Shown here piece after piece: positions 36,109 to 44,846 of a stretch of DNA of 64,000 nucleotides. Every line of letters begins with the position of its first letter. Position 1 is the first letter of the stretch. The notes below the pieces were generated by a model. That model was not told where the DNA came from and did not search any database. It saw nothing but the letters and a program-made list of their open reading frames with translations. The translations under genes and the position numbers were made by a program. The DNA comes from Methanohalophilus levihalophilus (GTDB taxonomy: Archaea > Halobacteriota > Methanosarcinia > Methanosarcinales > Methanosarcinaceae): NCBI RefSeq assembly GCF_017874375.1, contig NZ_JAGGLK010000002.1:310001-374000 (forward strand). Reading direction: 5' to 3'.

Positions 36109-37103
36109 TTGATTTTGAATTACTCTCCAGTCTTCATTTGTTGAATGTGCTGCTGATGGCAGTATTAATAGACCTGACTATTGGTGAACCTCCCACAAAA
36201 CTACATCCTGTAGTGTGGATAGGTAATCTTATTTACTTCTTCAAGAGGAATGCTCCAGCGTCATGTCGGCTTGCGTATGGTGTCTTCATCGGAGTTAGCT
36301 GTATGGCATTTGCTTCGGCAATTGCTTTAATCGTATTGTGGATTGCAAGCGCCTCATGGATGCCTGAAATAGGTGCCATTTTCATCGAAGCCTTTTTCCT
36401 GAAATGCACATTTGCAATCAAACGTCTCCTGTATGCGGGCGATGAAATAGATATGGCACTTCGTGATGAAGGACTGGATGCAGCACGCCAGAAGCTTTCC
36501 ATGTATGTCAGCAGGGACACTTCAAAACTGAACGAAGGTTCTGTTTCATCTGCAGCGATTGAAACCATGTCTGAGAACTTTGTGGATTCCATTCTCACGC
36601 CGCTGTTCTATTATGCTATTTTCGGTCCGCTTGGGTTGGTTGCAGCGTATGCGTACAAGGCGGTAAGTACACTTGATTCAATGGTGGGCTACAAGGATGA
36701 AGAGCACATAAAGATGGGTAAGTTCTCAGCAAGGCTTGATGATGTCTTAAACTGGCCTACTGCAAGGCTTTCAGTGGTCTTCATAGTTGCAGCGTCTTTG
36801 ATTCTTAATGTTCTCAAACGTTCAGTTTATTATGCCTCTGAAGCAAGTGCATGTGCCTTCAGGGACTGTCGTGTGCCGTCTTCCCCCAATTCAGGCTATC
36901 CCATGGCAGCATTTGCGGGTGCACTTAAAATCAAATTGGAAAAACCAGGGACGTATGTTCTGGGACAGGAATATTCTCTTCCTGACGTGGAAGACATTGG
37001 AAGGGCTTCACAGCTAATCCTTGCAACTGCACTCTTATCTGTTGCAGCTCTTTCATTGCTTATTCTTACGGTTCCTGATGTTATTATTAATCTAATCGGC
37101 TAA
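36105..37103 (+). CDS. cbiB: Adenosylcobinamide-phosphate synthase CbiB
   Basis: The 332-residue membrane protein attaches the aminopropanol (phosphate) arm to adenosylcobyric acid. It has typical CbiB segments [58 protein letters not shown] and [17 protein letters not shown], with about five hydrophobic helices. The ATG at 36105 overlaps the upstream stop (ATGA), showing coupling. It uses the product of the CobD step. Confidence 0.95.
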   Translation: MIDFELLSSLHLLNVLLMAVLIDLTIGEPPTKLHPVVWIGNLIYFFKRNAPASCRLAYGVFIGVSCMAFASAIALIVLWIASASWMPEIGAIFIEAFFLKCTFAIKRLLYAGDEIDMALRDEGLDAARQKLSMYVSRDTSKLNEGSVSSAAIETMSENFVDSILTPLFYYAIFGPLGLVAAYAYKAVSTLDSMVGYKDEEHIKMGKFSARLDDVLNWPTARLSVVFIVAASLILNVLKRSVYYASEASACAFRDCRVPSSPNSGYPMAAFAGALKIKLEKPGTYVLGQEYSLPDVEDIGRASQLILATALLSVAALSLLILTVPDVIINLIG

Positions 37104-37113
37104 AGTGGTTACA

Positions 37114-37692
37114 ATGAAATTATCAGATATCAAATCCAAGAATCTTAAAGAAAATCAACCGGAAACGGCTAAAAAAGATAATACCCGGGATATTCTGGAA
37201 ATTCTCAAAAAGGAGGGTGTCACAGTTGAGGCTATGGTGGATTCGGCACTATCACTTTATACTCCTCATCCGGGACTGGAAACCCGTGAAATTGCTGAAA
37301 ACCTGTTTTTAAGGGAACTAAAAATAGCAGTTTCCGATCCCAATCTCTGCATGCTGATATACGCAGGAATCTTACTCGAAAGAGAGGGTCGTGCAGGCCA
37401 GCTTCCAAACATAAGTCCTGATTCCTACGAACGTGATCTGACTTTCATAATTGCGGATGAAGTGCTTGGCATGAGCATCTCCAAGTATATCAGTGGGGAC
37501 AAAGGAATGTTTGAGTTTGTTCGTTTTGACAAACAAAAACCAGGCATCCTTGCCGAGCTAGGTCCCTTCATGGATGATATTGTAGGTGGATTGATTGGAG
37601 GGGTTTCTGCCAATATGTATACGAGAGGCATGGCAGAAGCGGAAGAGAAGAATGAAAAAACAAAAACTGTCAGTGATGTGATCGCCGGATGA
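37114..37692 (+). CDS. cobZ: Alpha-ribazole-5'-phosphate phosphatase CobZ
   Basis: The protein of about 192 residues shows the PgpA-like architecture of CobZ: ALSLYTPHPGLETREIAENL, FIIADEVLGMSISKYISG, GPFMDDIVGGLIGGVSANMY. CobZ was described in Methanosarcina mazei as the archaeal replacement for bacterial CobC, in a cluster with cobD, cbiB, cobS and cobY, an order repeated here. The ATG at 37114 is chosen; a GTG at 37105 is also in frame. Confidence 0.9.
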   Translation: MKLSDIKSKNLKENQPETAKKDNTRDILEILKKEGVTVEAMVDSALSLYTPHPGLETREIAENLFLRELKIAVSDPNLCMLIYAGILLEREGRAGQLPNISPDSYERDLTFIIADEVLGMSISKYISGDKGMFEFVRFDKQKPGILAELGPFMDDIVGGLIGGVSANMYTRGMAEAEEKNEKTKTVSDVIAG

Positions 37693-38510
37693 GTGGATTC
37701 CTGCTTGCAGTAAGAACCGGTTTTGGTTTCCTTTCAACCATTCCGGTTGGAATAACAATGGAGGGTCTTGATGAGCTTTCAAAGAGAAGTTACCTCTTTG
37801 TTTTCACCGGAGCAGTGCTTGGAATTCTTATGGGGATATTTACTATTGCTACCGAATATGTATTCCCTTCCGACCTGAGTGCTGCACTGATTGTCGCTTT
37901 TGTCTATTATCTTACAGGTTTTAACCATCTTGACGGTTTATCCGATTTCGGTGACGGTTTCACAGCACATGGTTCCCTTGAGAAGAAAATCAAGGCACTA
38001 AAAGACATGTCTCTTGGAATCGGAGGCGTTGCTTTCTGTGTAATATCACTTTTGATTCTCTACGCTGCAATCGTTTCACTGCAGGGCGTAATTCAGTCAA
38101 CAAGTTCTGTTGGTGCCATGTGGCTATATCTCCCATTGTCTATTTTCGTAGCGGAAATAGGCGCGAAACAGGCAATGGTTACGATTTCAGCATTTGGGGA
38201 GGCTATTCACGAAGGGCTTGGATCTATGGTAATCAATGTTACAACTTCAGGGACATTCCTTATCGGTGTGTTGATTGGTGGAATTGCATGTGGACTCGCC
38301 CTTGGGTTAGTTGGTTTGATAGCTTTTGCCGCTGCAATTGTTTCTGCGTTCTGGGTGCTTTATGTTTCCAATAAACATTTCACTGGAATAAACGGTGATT
38401 GTATCGGGACTGCTAATGAAGTGGGAAGAATTGCTTCATTGATTGCTACTATCGTTGCTCTAAATTTTGCCCAGGCCAGCTACGGAGGAGTTTTATGGAT
38501 GCTGTTGTAA
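37689..38510 (+). CDS. cobS: Adenosylcobinamide-GDP ribazoletransferase (cobalamin synthase) CobS
   Basis: The 273-residue polytopic membrane enzyme joins adenosylcobinamide-GDP and alpha-ribazole. The CobS signature GFNHLDGLSDFGDGF is at about residue 77, LSTIPVG near the N-terminus, and a C-terminal GINGDCIGTANEVGRI holds a second conserved Asp. It overlaps cobZ by 4 bases (ATGA) and cobY by 16 bases, as expected for a coupled operon. Confidence 0.95.
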   Translation: MSGFLLAVRTGFGFLSTIPVGITMEGLDELSKRSYLFVFTGAVLGILMGIFTIATEYVFPSDLSAALIVAFVYYLTGFNHLDGLSDFGDGFTAHGSLEKKIKALKDMSLGIGGVAFCVISLLILYAAIVSLQGVIQSTSSVGAMWLYLPLSIFVAEIGAKQAMVTISAFGEAIHEGLGSMVINVTTSGTFLIGVLIGGIACGLALGLVGLIAFAAAIVSAFWVLYVSNKHFTGINGDCIGTANEVGRIASLIATIVALNFAQASYGGVLWMLL

Positions 38511-39130
38511 TGGCTGGTGGCCAGGGGCTACGTCTGGGGATGGGTGAAAAACCCGTTGTGGATCTGCTTGGAAAACCACTTATCAGTTACGTCATTGACA
38601 GCCTTGAAGGGGCGGAAGAAATTGGCAAAATCTACGTGACTGTTTCTCCGTTTACCCCGACCACTGAAAAAGTTGTGGGGGAGCGATATGAAGGAAGAAT
38701 CAAGACCATTGAAACAGGTGGAGATAACTATGTAGGTGACATGATTTTTGCAGTGGAATCTGTGGGAATAGAAAAACCTGTCATGATCATCATGTCAGAT
38801 CTACCTTTGATTACTCCTTCTCTTATTGATCAGATTGTCAGAGCATATTATGATTGCGGAAAACCGTCTATGTCGGTTTTCATTCCGTTGTCCCTTTGTA
38901 AGAAAGTTGGACTACGTCCGGACACTGTGTTTAACTGGGAGGGAGAGTTAATAGTTCCTGCAGGAATTAATATTCTGGATGGGAAAGATATCAGGGAAGA
39001 ACAGGAATATCATAATTTCCTGCTGGATGATCCGCAGATTGCTATTAATATCAATACTGCCGAAGATCTAAAATACTGTTCCGATATTCTCTGTGAAAAG
39101 CAAAAAAATAATTCTCCGGGTGAATTCTGA
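38495..39130 (+). CDS. cobY: GTP:adenosylcobinamide-phosphate guanylyltransferase CobY
   Basis: The 211-residue nucleotidyltransferase starts MDAVVMAGGQGLRLGMGEKP, the GTP-binding loop of the CobY/MobA-like fold, and continues with IIMSDLPLITPSLIDQI and PAGINILDG. CobY is the archaeal, non-orthologous replacement of bacterial CobU. A GGAGGAG Shine-Dalgarno lies inside the end of cobS. The stop overlaps the next gene. Confidence 0.95.
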   Translation: MDAVVMAGGQGLRLGMGEKPVVDLLGKPLISYVIDSLEGAEEIGKIYVTVSPFTPTTEKVVGERYEGRIKTIETGGDNYVGDMIFAVESVGIEKPVMIIMSDLPLITPSLIDQIVRAYYDCGKPSMSVFIPLSLCKKVGLRPDTVFNWEGELIVPAGINILDGKDIREEQEYHNFLLDDPQIAININTAEDLKYCSDILCEKQKNNSPGEF

Positions 39131-39525
39131 TGAATTCTGTTATAGAAAAAAATGGGAAAAAATACGATGTTTCTACTTTACAACTAATTCTGGGTGATCA
39201 GGATTTTGATGTGGAGAATGAAATAAATCCGGAATACCTCCTTTTGTGTGAAGCCGTGGATAATCCCTCTACTCTTCCTTTCCTGTTGGCAGATTTTTAT
39301 TCTATTGATCTTCCCGAGCCGGATGATTTCCGTTTGTCTCTTATGAGGGTGCAGGTAGATTCAGATTTAAGGCTTGGTGAGGATATACAGAAGCATCAGC
39401 AGAGAGCTTATGTTGCACGAATTATTGAAAAAATCATATTCAGTGAGCTGTTCCTTACTTTATCAATGGAGGAGCAGGGGGCTGATGGTGAGGGGCTGGT
39501 TTTCCTTCCTGAAAAAGATACATGA
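39130..39525 (+). CDS. Hypothetical protein at the end of the cobamide operon
   Basis: The 131-residue acidic protein has no recognised domain or membrane segment. Its ATG shares the last base of the cobY stop (TGATG), so it is translated as part of the operon. Features are an N-terminal strand-rich start (MNSVIEKNGKKYDVSTLQLI), an acidic middle and a helical KHQQRAYVARIIEKIIFSEL. A T-rich run follows the stop, marking the likely operon end. A cobamide-related role is possible from position only. Confidence 0.65.
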   Translation: MNSVIEKNGKKYDVSTLQLILGDQDFDVENEINPEYLLLCEAVDNPSTLPFLLADFYSIDLPEPDDFRLSLMRVQVDSDLRLGEDIQKHQQRAYVARIIEKIIFSELFLTLSMEEQGADGEGLVFLPEKDT

Positions 39526-39631
39526 TTTTTTATATCAGTACTGACCTATTTTCAATAAGGGGTTCTGAGAGCGAAAAAGGCGTCTACTGCCCTCTTTTAT
39601 ATATTACTTTAATTTTATAAGGTGTTCCAAA

Positions 39632-40360
39632 ATGGAAGAAACAAATATTCCAGAGCGTGTTCCAACCGGTATAAGCGGTCTTGATGAGATGTTGCATGGT
39701 GGTTACTTTAAAGGAGCCGTTAATGTTGTTTCAGGAGGTTCAGGTACGGGGAAGACTATTTTTGGTTCCCAGTTCCTGTATGAAGGTGCACAAAAAGGCG
39801 AAAAGGTAATGTGTGTAATTACTTCTGAAGAATCCCATTCAATTGTACAGGAGATGAAAACTTCTTTCGGATGGGATTTTGCGGAACTTGAAGAAAAAGG
39901 TATAATCACTTTTGTAGATATTACTGATCCGGCCCTGAGGCTCCAGAAAAGTGTGGAAATCGCTCCTTCTGAATTGATAAAGAGCTTCAAGAAGCTTGTT
40001 GAAAGCAAGATTGAGGAATTGAAACCAGACCGTGTATTTATCGATTCAATTGAAGCACTGTTCCTTGCAATAGAATCAAATTACAAACTTCGCACTCACA
40101 TTGATGATGTTTTCGGGGTTTTGCGCAAGCAAAATGTAACTTCAGTTATCACTGTGGGTAAGCTTTTCGGGCTTAATGAAATGGTGGAATATGGTGCTGA
40201 TTCGGTTGTCAAGCTTGAGCGCGTTCGCACAGGAAATACGCTCCAGCGCTCCATTTATGTAATGAAAATGAGGGGATCAGGAACAATCAATGAAGTAAGG
40301 GTTTTGAACATATCCGATAGTGGAATGTCTGTGCTTGCCCAGTCTCCGTATCTGGAGTAA
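39632..40360 (+). CDS. KaiC/RadA-like single-domain RecA ATPase
   Basis: The 242-residue RecA-superfamily ATPase of the archaeal KaiC-like (RAD55) group begins RVPTGISGLDEMLHGGYFKG. Walker A is SGGSGTGKTIFGSQFL, the Walker B region is PDRVFIDSIEALF, and the end is GSGTINEVRVLNISDSGMSV. Such proteins are widespread in archaea, often next to signal-transduction genes, and their function is unsettled. It has its own TATA box (TTTTATATATT near 39593) and AAGGTG Shine-Dalgarno, and faces radB end to end. Confidence 0.85.
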   Translation: MEETNIPERVPTGISGLDEMLHGGYFKGAVNVVSGGSGTGKTIFGSQFLYEGAQKGEKVMCVITSEESHSIVQEMKTSFGWDFAELEEKGIITFVDITDPALRLQKSVEIAPSELIKSFKKLVESKIEELKPDRVFIDSIEALFLAIESNYKLRTHIDDVFGVLRKQNVTSVITVGKLFGLNEMVEYGADSVVKLERVRTGNTLQRSIYVMKMRGSGTINEVRVLNISDSGMSVLAQSPYLE

Positions 40361-40372
40361 GCTTTCCCTTTT

Positions 40373-41092
40373 TTATTTTATTCCTTCTTCTGTAAGTGAA
40401 AACTCGCAGCCAATTCCTTCAGGTCTTGAGCGGTGCTTCCGGAGTATGGCGCTTCGTTTGTTTTTGTCCTCACGTTTGAATTCAATTATTGTTTTTGACA
40501 TGTGGCCTATGGTGCTGCCACCGATGGGTTTCAACTCTCCGCTCTGTATGTCGGAATAAACCTGGTTTGTAATTACTACTACGATTCCCCTTTTCCGTGC
40601 AAGGCTGTGCAGATATCCTATTTGGTTTGCCAGTTCCCGGCGATTTCGGATGCTGTTTTCCTGATCTTCAAGACCGAATCGGTAGTATGAGGTCGCAGAG
40701 TCCACGATGATAAGGCCGATGTTTTCGGCACTTATTTTCTCAATTTCCCTTATTGCAGAGTATTGTTCCTCAAAGCTGTGAGGCTCATAAATAATAATAT
40801 TTTGTGCAATTTTTTTTGCATTTTCGCCAGCAATCTGCCTGAATCTTTCAGGTGAAATTGCTTCGGTGTCTACGTAAATCGCCCTTTTTCCTCTCTTTAC
40901 GCAGTTTACTGCAAGCTGGAGGCACAGGTTTGTTTTTCCGCTACCGGCTTCTCCGAATACCTGTGTTACAATCCCTTCTTCAAAACCTCCCCCTAGCATT
41001 TCATCAAGGGGCAAACAACCTGATTTCAAGAGTTTGTTTTCTATTATCGACACCTCTGGCGTTTGGGCTGAGGGGTAATTGGGATTGTTCAT
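40373..41092 (-). CDS. radB: DNA repair and recombination protein RadB
   Basis: The 239-residue RadA paralogue found in Euryarchaeota consists of the RecA core only (LPLDEMLGGGFEEGIVTQV, Walker A GEAGSGKTNLCLQL, IGLIIVDSATSYYRF, QVYSDIQSGELKPIGGSTI). It assists homologous recombination. The ATG at 41092 adds about 25 residues before the usual RadB start; a TTG at 41119 is also in frame. Convergent T-runs separate it from the KaiC-like gene. Confidence 0.92.
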   Translation of the reverse strand: MNNPNYPSAQTPEVSIIENKLLKSGCLPLDEMLGGGFEEGIVTQVFGEAGSGKTNLCLQLAVNCVKRGKRAIYVDTEAISPERFRQIAGENAKKIAQNIIIYEPHSFEEQYSAIREIEKISAENIGLIIVDSATSYYRFGLEDQENSIRNRRELANQIGYLHSLARKRGIVVVITNQVYSDIQSGELKPIGGSTIGHMSKTIIEFKREDKNKRSAILRKHRSRPEGIGCEFSLTEEGIK

Positions 41093-41135
41093 GTAATAAA
41101 GTTTTGGAATTCTTAGCAAAAAGCACCAGTTTATC

Positions 41136-41179
41136 CAGATCTGATCATACTATCTTTCTTTGTTATCAGATTGGATCAT
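41136..41179. repeat. Two 13-bp direct repeats upstream of radB and the nrd operon
   Basis: CAGATCTGATCAT at 41136-41148 and CAGATTGGATCAT at 41167-41179 match at 11 of 13 positions and are 31 bases apart, about three helical turns. They lie just upstream of the radB start and about 40 bases before a TATA-like GTTATAAAGG (about 41219) of the grx-nrdD transcript. The spacing suggests a regulator binding on one face of DNA. Confidence 0.4.
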
Positions 41180-41350
41180 CTTTGCACTTGTTATGTATAC
41201 AAATATGTGCTGAAAAAGCGTTATAAAGGAAGGTGCAGATATGTTAGGTTTACCCATTATGTAACTGTTGATCAGGGGGAATTGCTACGCTTTTAGCTGT
41301 GCTTTTCTTTCTGTATTAACTGATTTTGGGATTTGGAGGATGGAGCTACA

Positions 41351-41602
41351 ATGCCTGATATCACTGTTTATACCACACAAACCTGCCCACGTTGTGTTCG
41401 CCTTAAGAAATTACTTGGTGAAAACAATATAGTGTATAATGAGGCGGACATGTCTACGCCGGAATCCCTGACCGAGCTTCGTATCAATGGTGTTTTCACC
41501 AATGAAGCCCCGGTGCTCCAGATTGATGATACATTTCTTACAGGTGATGATCTCTTTAGCGGCAATGATGTGAATACCGAAGCTTTCGGAGATCTGTTTT
41601 GA
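41351..41602 (+). CDS. Glutaredoxin/NrdH-like thioredoxin-fold protein
   Basis: The 83-residue protein has a CPRC redox motif at the N-terminus (ITVYTTQTCPRCVRLKKLL) and a thioredoxin-fold C-terminal part (APVLQIDDTFLTGDDLF). It leads the operon with nrdD and nrdG, so it probably reduces or supports the anaerobic ribonucleotide reductase. The ATG at 41351 is preceded by GGAG; an in-frame TTG at 41333 is rejected. If the TATA at about 41219 is used, the 5' leader is about 100 bases. Confidence 0.88.
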   Translation: MPDITVYTTQTCPRCVRLKKLLGENNIVYNEADMSTPESLTELRINGVFTNEAPVLQIDDTFLTGDDLFSGNDVNTEAFGDLF

Positions 41603-41617
41603 GGAGGTGAATTGTTT

Positions 41618-43999
41618 ATGGATGCGATGACCAAGGAATCTGTTGAAGAAGTAAATGCCGCTGCCGAACTTTCTCCGGAAGAAAGCGTTTCAGAGGAAAC
41701 CCTGTCAGTTGAGACTCAATTAAGCCACGGTCCTCTCCAGCAGACGCTGGATGGTGGATTTATTTCCACAATGCCAAAGGTGCGAACCACTGATGGCCAT
41801 ATGGTAGATTGGGATCGGAATATCGTGGTAAACCAGCTCATAAAGGAAACTATGCTGAGCGAGAGGTTCCATGACATTCCAGCTATTACAAAAGCGGAAG
41901 CTCTTGAAATTGCAAAAGAAACTGAGAGGCGTATACGCAGTATGAACCTCAAGTTCCTTTCAGGTCCTCTTATCCGTGAACTTGTAAACATGATTCTTCT
42001 TGAGAAAAACAAGATAGAATGGCGTAATGTTTCTACAAGGGTAGGTACGCCGGTTTATGATTCATGTGAAATTGATCTCGGTACCGGGTTTGAAGCAAAT
42101 GAAAACGCAAACCTTCAGGAAAACGCCGAGACTTCCCACAAGAAAAAAGCCGATAAGATTTCAAAAGAACAGTATCTATTACTGCTTCCACCAAAGCTTG
42201 CTGATCTTCACCTTAATGGTGATTTCCACATCCACGATCTTGAATACATGGGAACACGAGCTTTCTGTCAGGATTGGGATTTGAGATATTTCCTTTATTA
42301 CGGACTCATGCCTGATGGTTCAGGTTCCAAGGCAAGTGTTGCAGGTCCGGCCATGAAAGCTGAGGTTGCAGTTCTCCATGCTGTGAAAGCCCTTGGTAGT
42401 GCCCAGACTAACTTTGCAGGCGGGCAGGGTTTCTATAATTTCCTTACATTCCTCGCTCCTCACTTTGAAGGTAAGCCTTACAAAGAGATTGAACAGCTCA
42501 TGCAGATGTTTGTCTATGAGATGACCCAGATGATGGTAGCTCGTGGCGGACAGCTTGTGTTCTCTTCAGTCCAGTTGTCTCCAGGCGTACCAAAACTCTG
42601 GAAAGACAAACCTGTGGTTTACCGCGGAAAGATCTGGGATGGAACCGATGGAAGCGAGAAAAGAGTTTACGGCGATTTTGAGCGTGAAGTACGCCTCGGA
42701 TTCAAGGCTCTTATGAATGTCATGCTTGAAGGTGACTACTGGGGCAAACCGTTCAATTTCCCCAAACCCGAGATTTCCATTGAACCGGATTTCATGGAAG
42801 AGGACGAGATGTTCAACCGGGCTCACCCCGAACTTCCAACATACGATGAACTTTATACTCTCACATTTGAACTGGCTGCCAAGTACGGAACTCCGTACTT
42901 TGACAACCAGCTTCCGGCATACCGTGGAGCAGGTAACGGAATTTCATGTTACCAGTGCTGTGCCTATCAGTTCTCCGCAAACGAGGATGACGATGATCAC
43001 TTTGACGACAAACTATACTTCAAAGACGGTGCACACTTTTCCATGGGATCATGGCAGGTCGTTTCACTGAACTGCCCCAGAGCCGCCTATGAAGCTAAAG
43101 GTGATGACGAGGAACTCTACGGAAGGCTCAAACACCTGATGGATATGGCAGTGGAAGTTTACCATACCAAGGTAAAATGGATGACTCCTATCATCGAATC
43201 CGGTAGGATGCCTTTTGCAACACAGCAACCCAAAGATCCTTTGACAGGTGACAAAGGTGCTGTAGCAGTTGATCTCGACAGTCTTGTGTTCACTATTGGT
43301 GTTGTCGGAATCAGTGAAATGGTCCAGTATCATACCGGCTCTCAGATTCATGAGTCCAAGGACTCTTTCAAGGTTGCAGTACGCGCCATGACTGAAATGG
43401 AAATGTATGCAAGAGAACTTTCACAGAAACATGGTGTTGAAATTGCCCTCGCAAGAACTCCTGCTGAAACCACAGGACAAAGATTTGGTGTTTCTGATCT
43501 TCTGCATGAGGAATACCGTGAGCAGGCAAAAGCTGTGCTTAAGGGGGACATTGAGGTTGCTTTGAGGGATATAAAGAAATCCCGCAATCTTCCGGTATAC
43601 TACACAAACGGCACTCATGTGCCGCCGGGAGCCAATATCCCACTGACTGAAAGGATCAAGTATGAGCATGTATTCTTCCCGATTGTAGATGGTGGAAATA
43701 TCATGCACATATGGCTTGGTGAAGGAGCTCCTGATGCAAAAGGTCTTAAGGAATTTGCCATGAACCTTTCACGCAACACGCAAACCGGTTATTTTGCCTT
43801 TACCAAGGATATGACGGTTTGCCTGAATGACTTCCATATGATGTCAGGGCTGAAGGGTTGCTGCGATAATTGTGGTTCTGCCAATATCGAGCAACTTTCC
43901 CGTGTGACTGGATACATACAATCTGTAAGCGGTTGGAATGCTGCAAAGCAACAGGAACTTGCGGATCGGATGCGCTATGGATCCCCTGACATGCAATGA
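41618..43999 (+). CDS. nrdD: Anaerobic (class III) ribonucleoside-triphosphate reductase NrdD
   Basis: The 793-residue glycyl-radical enzyme has an ATP-cone regulatory domain at about residues 45-140 (RTTDGHMVDWDRNIV) and the ten-stranded barrel (LHLNGDFHIHDLEYMG, ACRGAGNGISCYQC-like segment with the catalytic Cys). The C-terminal zinc cysteines are GLKGCCDNCGS, and the glycyl loop is SRVTGYIQS. It makes deoxynucleotides without oxygen. GGAGGTG lies before the ATG at 41618; an in-frame TTG two codons earlier is unlikely. It follows the glutaredoxin gene by 15 bases and overlaps nrdG. Confidence 0.95.
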   Translation: MDAMTKESVEEVNAAAELSPEESVSEETLSVETQLSHGPLQQTLDGGFISTMPKVRTTDGHMVDWDRNIVVNQLIKETMLSERFHDIPAITKAEALEIAKETERRIRSMNLKFLSGPLIRELVNMILLEKNKIEWRNVSTRVGTPVYDSCEIDLGTGFEANENANLQENAETSHKKKADKISKEQYLLLLPPKLADLHLNGDFHIHDLEYMGTRAFCQDWDLRYFLYYGLMPDGSGSKASVAGPAMKAEVAVLHAVKALGSAQTNFAGGQGFYNFLTFLAPHFEGKPYKEIEQLMQMFVYEMTQMMVARGGQLVFSSVQLSPGVPKLWKDKPVVYRGKIWDGTDGSEKRVYGDFEREVRLGFKALMNVMLEGDYWGKPFNFPKPEISIEPDFMEEDEMFNRAHPELPTYDELYTLTFELAAKYGTPYFDNQLPAYRGAGNGISCYQCCAYQFSANEDDDDHFDDKLYFKDGAHFSMGSWQVVSLNCPRAAYEAKGDDEELYGRLKHLMDMAVEVYHTKVKWMTPIIESGRMPFATQQPKDPLTGDKGAVAVDLDSLVFTIGVVGISEMVQYHTGSQIHESKDSFKVAVRAMTEMEMYARELSQKHGVEIALARTPAETTGQRFGVSDLLHEEYREQAKAVLKGDIEVALRDIKKSRNLPVYYTNGTHVPPGANIPLTERIKYEHVFFPIVDGGNIMHIWLGEGAPDAKGLKEFAMNLSRNTQTGYFAFTKDMTVCLNDFHMMSGLKGCCDNCGSANIEQLSRVTGYIQSVSGWNAAKQQELADRMRYGSPDMQ

Positions 44000-44789
44000 T
44001 TGCACAACTGTAAATTTCGGGGATTCTATTCCCCTTTCTACTTTAGACTGGCCGGGGCGGGCGTCGGTGGTATTCTTCCTCCGTGGATGCCCTTATCGCT
44101 GCCCTTACTGCCAGAACTATTCGATATTAAGTGGTTCTGATCCGGTTGATTTCAGCCGGATTGAGCAGCTTATTGAATCTTCAAGGCTTTTTGTAAGTAC
44201 GGTTATTTTTTCAGGAGGCGAACCCCTTCAGCAAAAGGATGCAATTCTTGCATTATGCTCCCTTGTAAAAGATCTGGGTCTGGATGTTGGGATTCATACC
44301 AATGGGGCTTATCCGGATGTGCTTGAAGAACTTTGCAAACGAAAGCTTGTGGATGGCGTATTCATAGATGTTAAAGCCCCTCTTAATGATCCTGAGTCGT
44401 ATGGGAGGATGATAGGTTCGGAAAAACCTTCAGTAACTATCCTTCCGGATGAAGTGACGGAAAAGGTTCGGGAATCCATTGAAATAGCAGTAAAATATGG
44501 TGTATTGGAAGAATTGAGAACCACTGTTTTACCTCAGCACATGGATTCTCCTGAGGAGATCAGATCGATTGTATATTCCATTGCTCCTTTTCTGGAAATC
44601 TCAAAAGTTCCCTATGTTGTACAACAGGGTCTTCCCGGTAATACCGGTGACAGGATATTGAAAGAACTGTCTCCTCTTTCAAGAGAATCGTTGCTGATGC
44701 TGTCCAAGCCCTCTCTTGATGTCGGTGTAGAAATATATGTTCGTACTCGGGAGAAAGGTTCTGAGCGGATTAGCTTCGAAACCATTTGA
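43977..44789 (+). CDS. nrdG: Radical SAM activase of the anaerobic ribonucleotide reductase (NrdG)
   Basis: The 270-residue protein carries LRGCPYRCPYCQNY, the CxxxCxxC motif for the [4Fe-4S] cluster, and FSGGEPLQQKDAILAL. It generates the glycyl radical on NrdD. An N-terminal pair of cysteines (LTCNDCTTV) precedes the SAM domain, and the protein is longer than bacterial NrdG. The ATG at 43977 overlaps the end of nrdD by 23 bases. Confidence 0.92.
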   Translation: MDPLTCNDCTTVNFGDSIPLSTLDWPGRASVVFFLRGCPYRCPYCQNYSILSGSDPVDFSRIEQLIESSRLFVSTVIFSGGEPLQQKDAILALCSLVKDLGLDVGIHTNGAYPDVLEELCKRKLVDGVFIDVKAPLNDPESYGRMIGSEKPSVTILPDEVTEKVRESIEIAVKYGVLEELRTTVLPQHMDSPEEIRSIVYSIAPFLEISKVPYVVQQGLPGNTGDRILKELSPLSRESLLMLSKPSLDVGVEIYVRTREKGSERISFETI

Positions 44790-44821
44790 AGTTTAAGCAA
44801 TGACTTTATATGTTTGGAAAC

Positions 44822-44843
44822 ATACACCTGTATGTAGGTGTAT
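44822..44843. promoter_or_regulatory. Palindrome spanning the leader and Shine-Dalgarno of the DUF4349 gene
   Basis: ATACACCT (44822-44829), spacer GTATGT and AGGTGTAT (44836-44843) form a perfect 8-bp inverted repeat ending 3 bases before the ATG. The right arm contains the AGGTG ribosome-binding site, and the TATA element (TTTATATG) lies about 20 bases upstream. It could be an operator at the start site or an RNA hairpin that hides the ribosome-binding site. Confidence 0.55.
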
Positions 44844-44846
44844 ACA

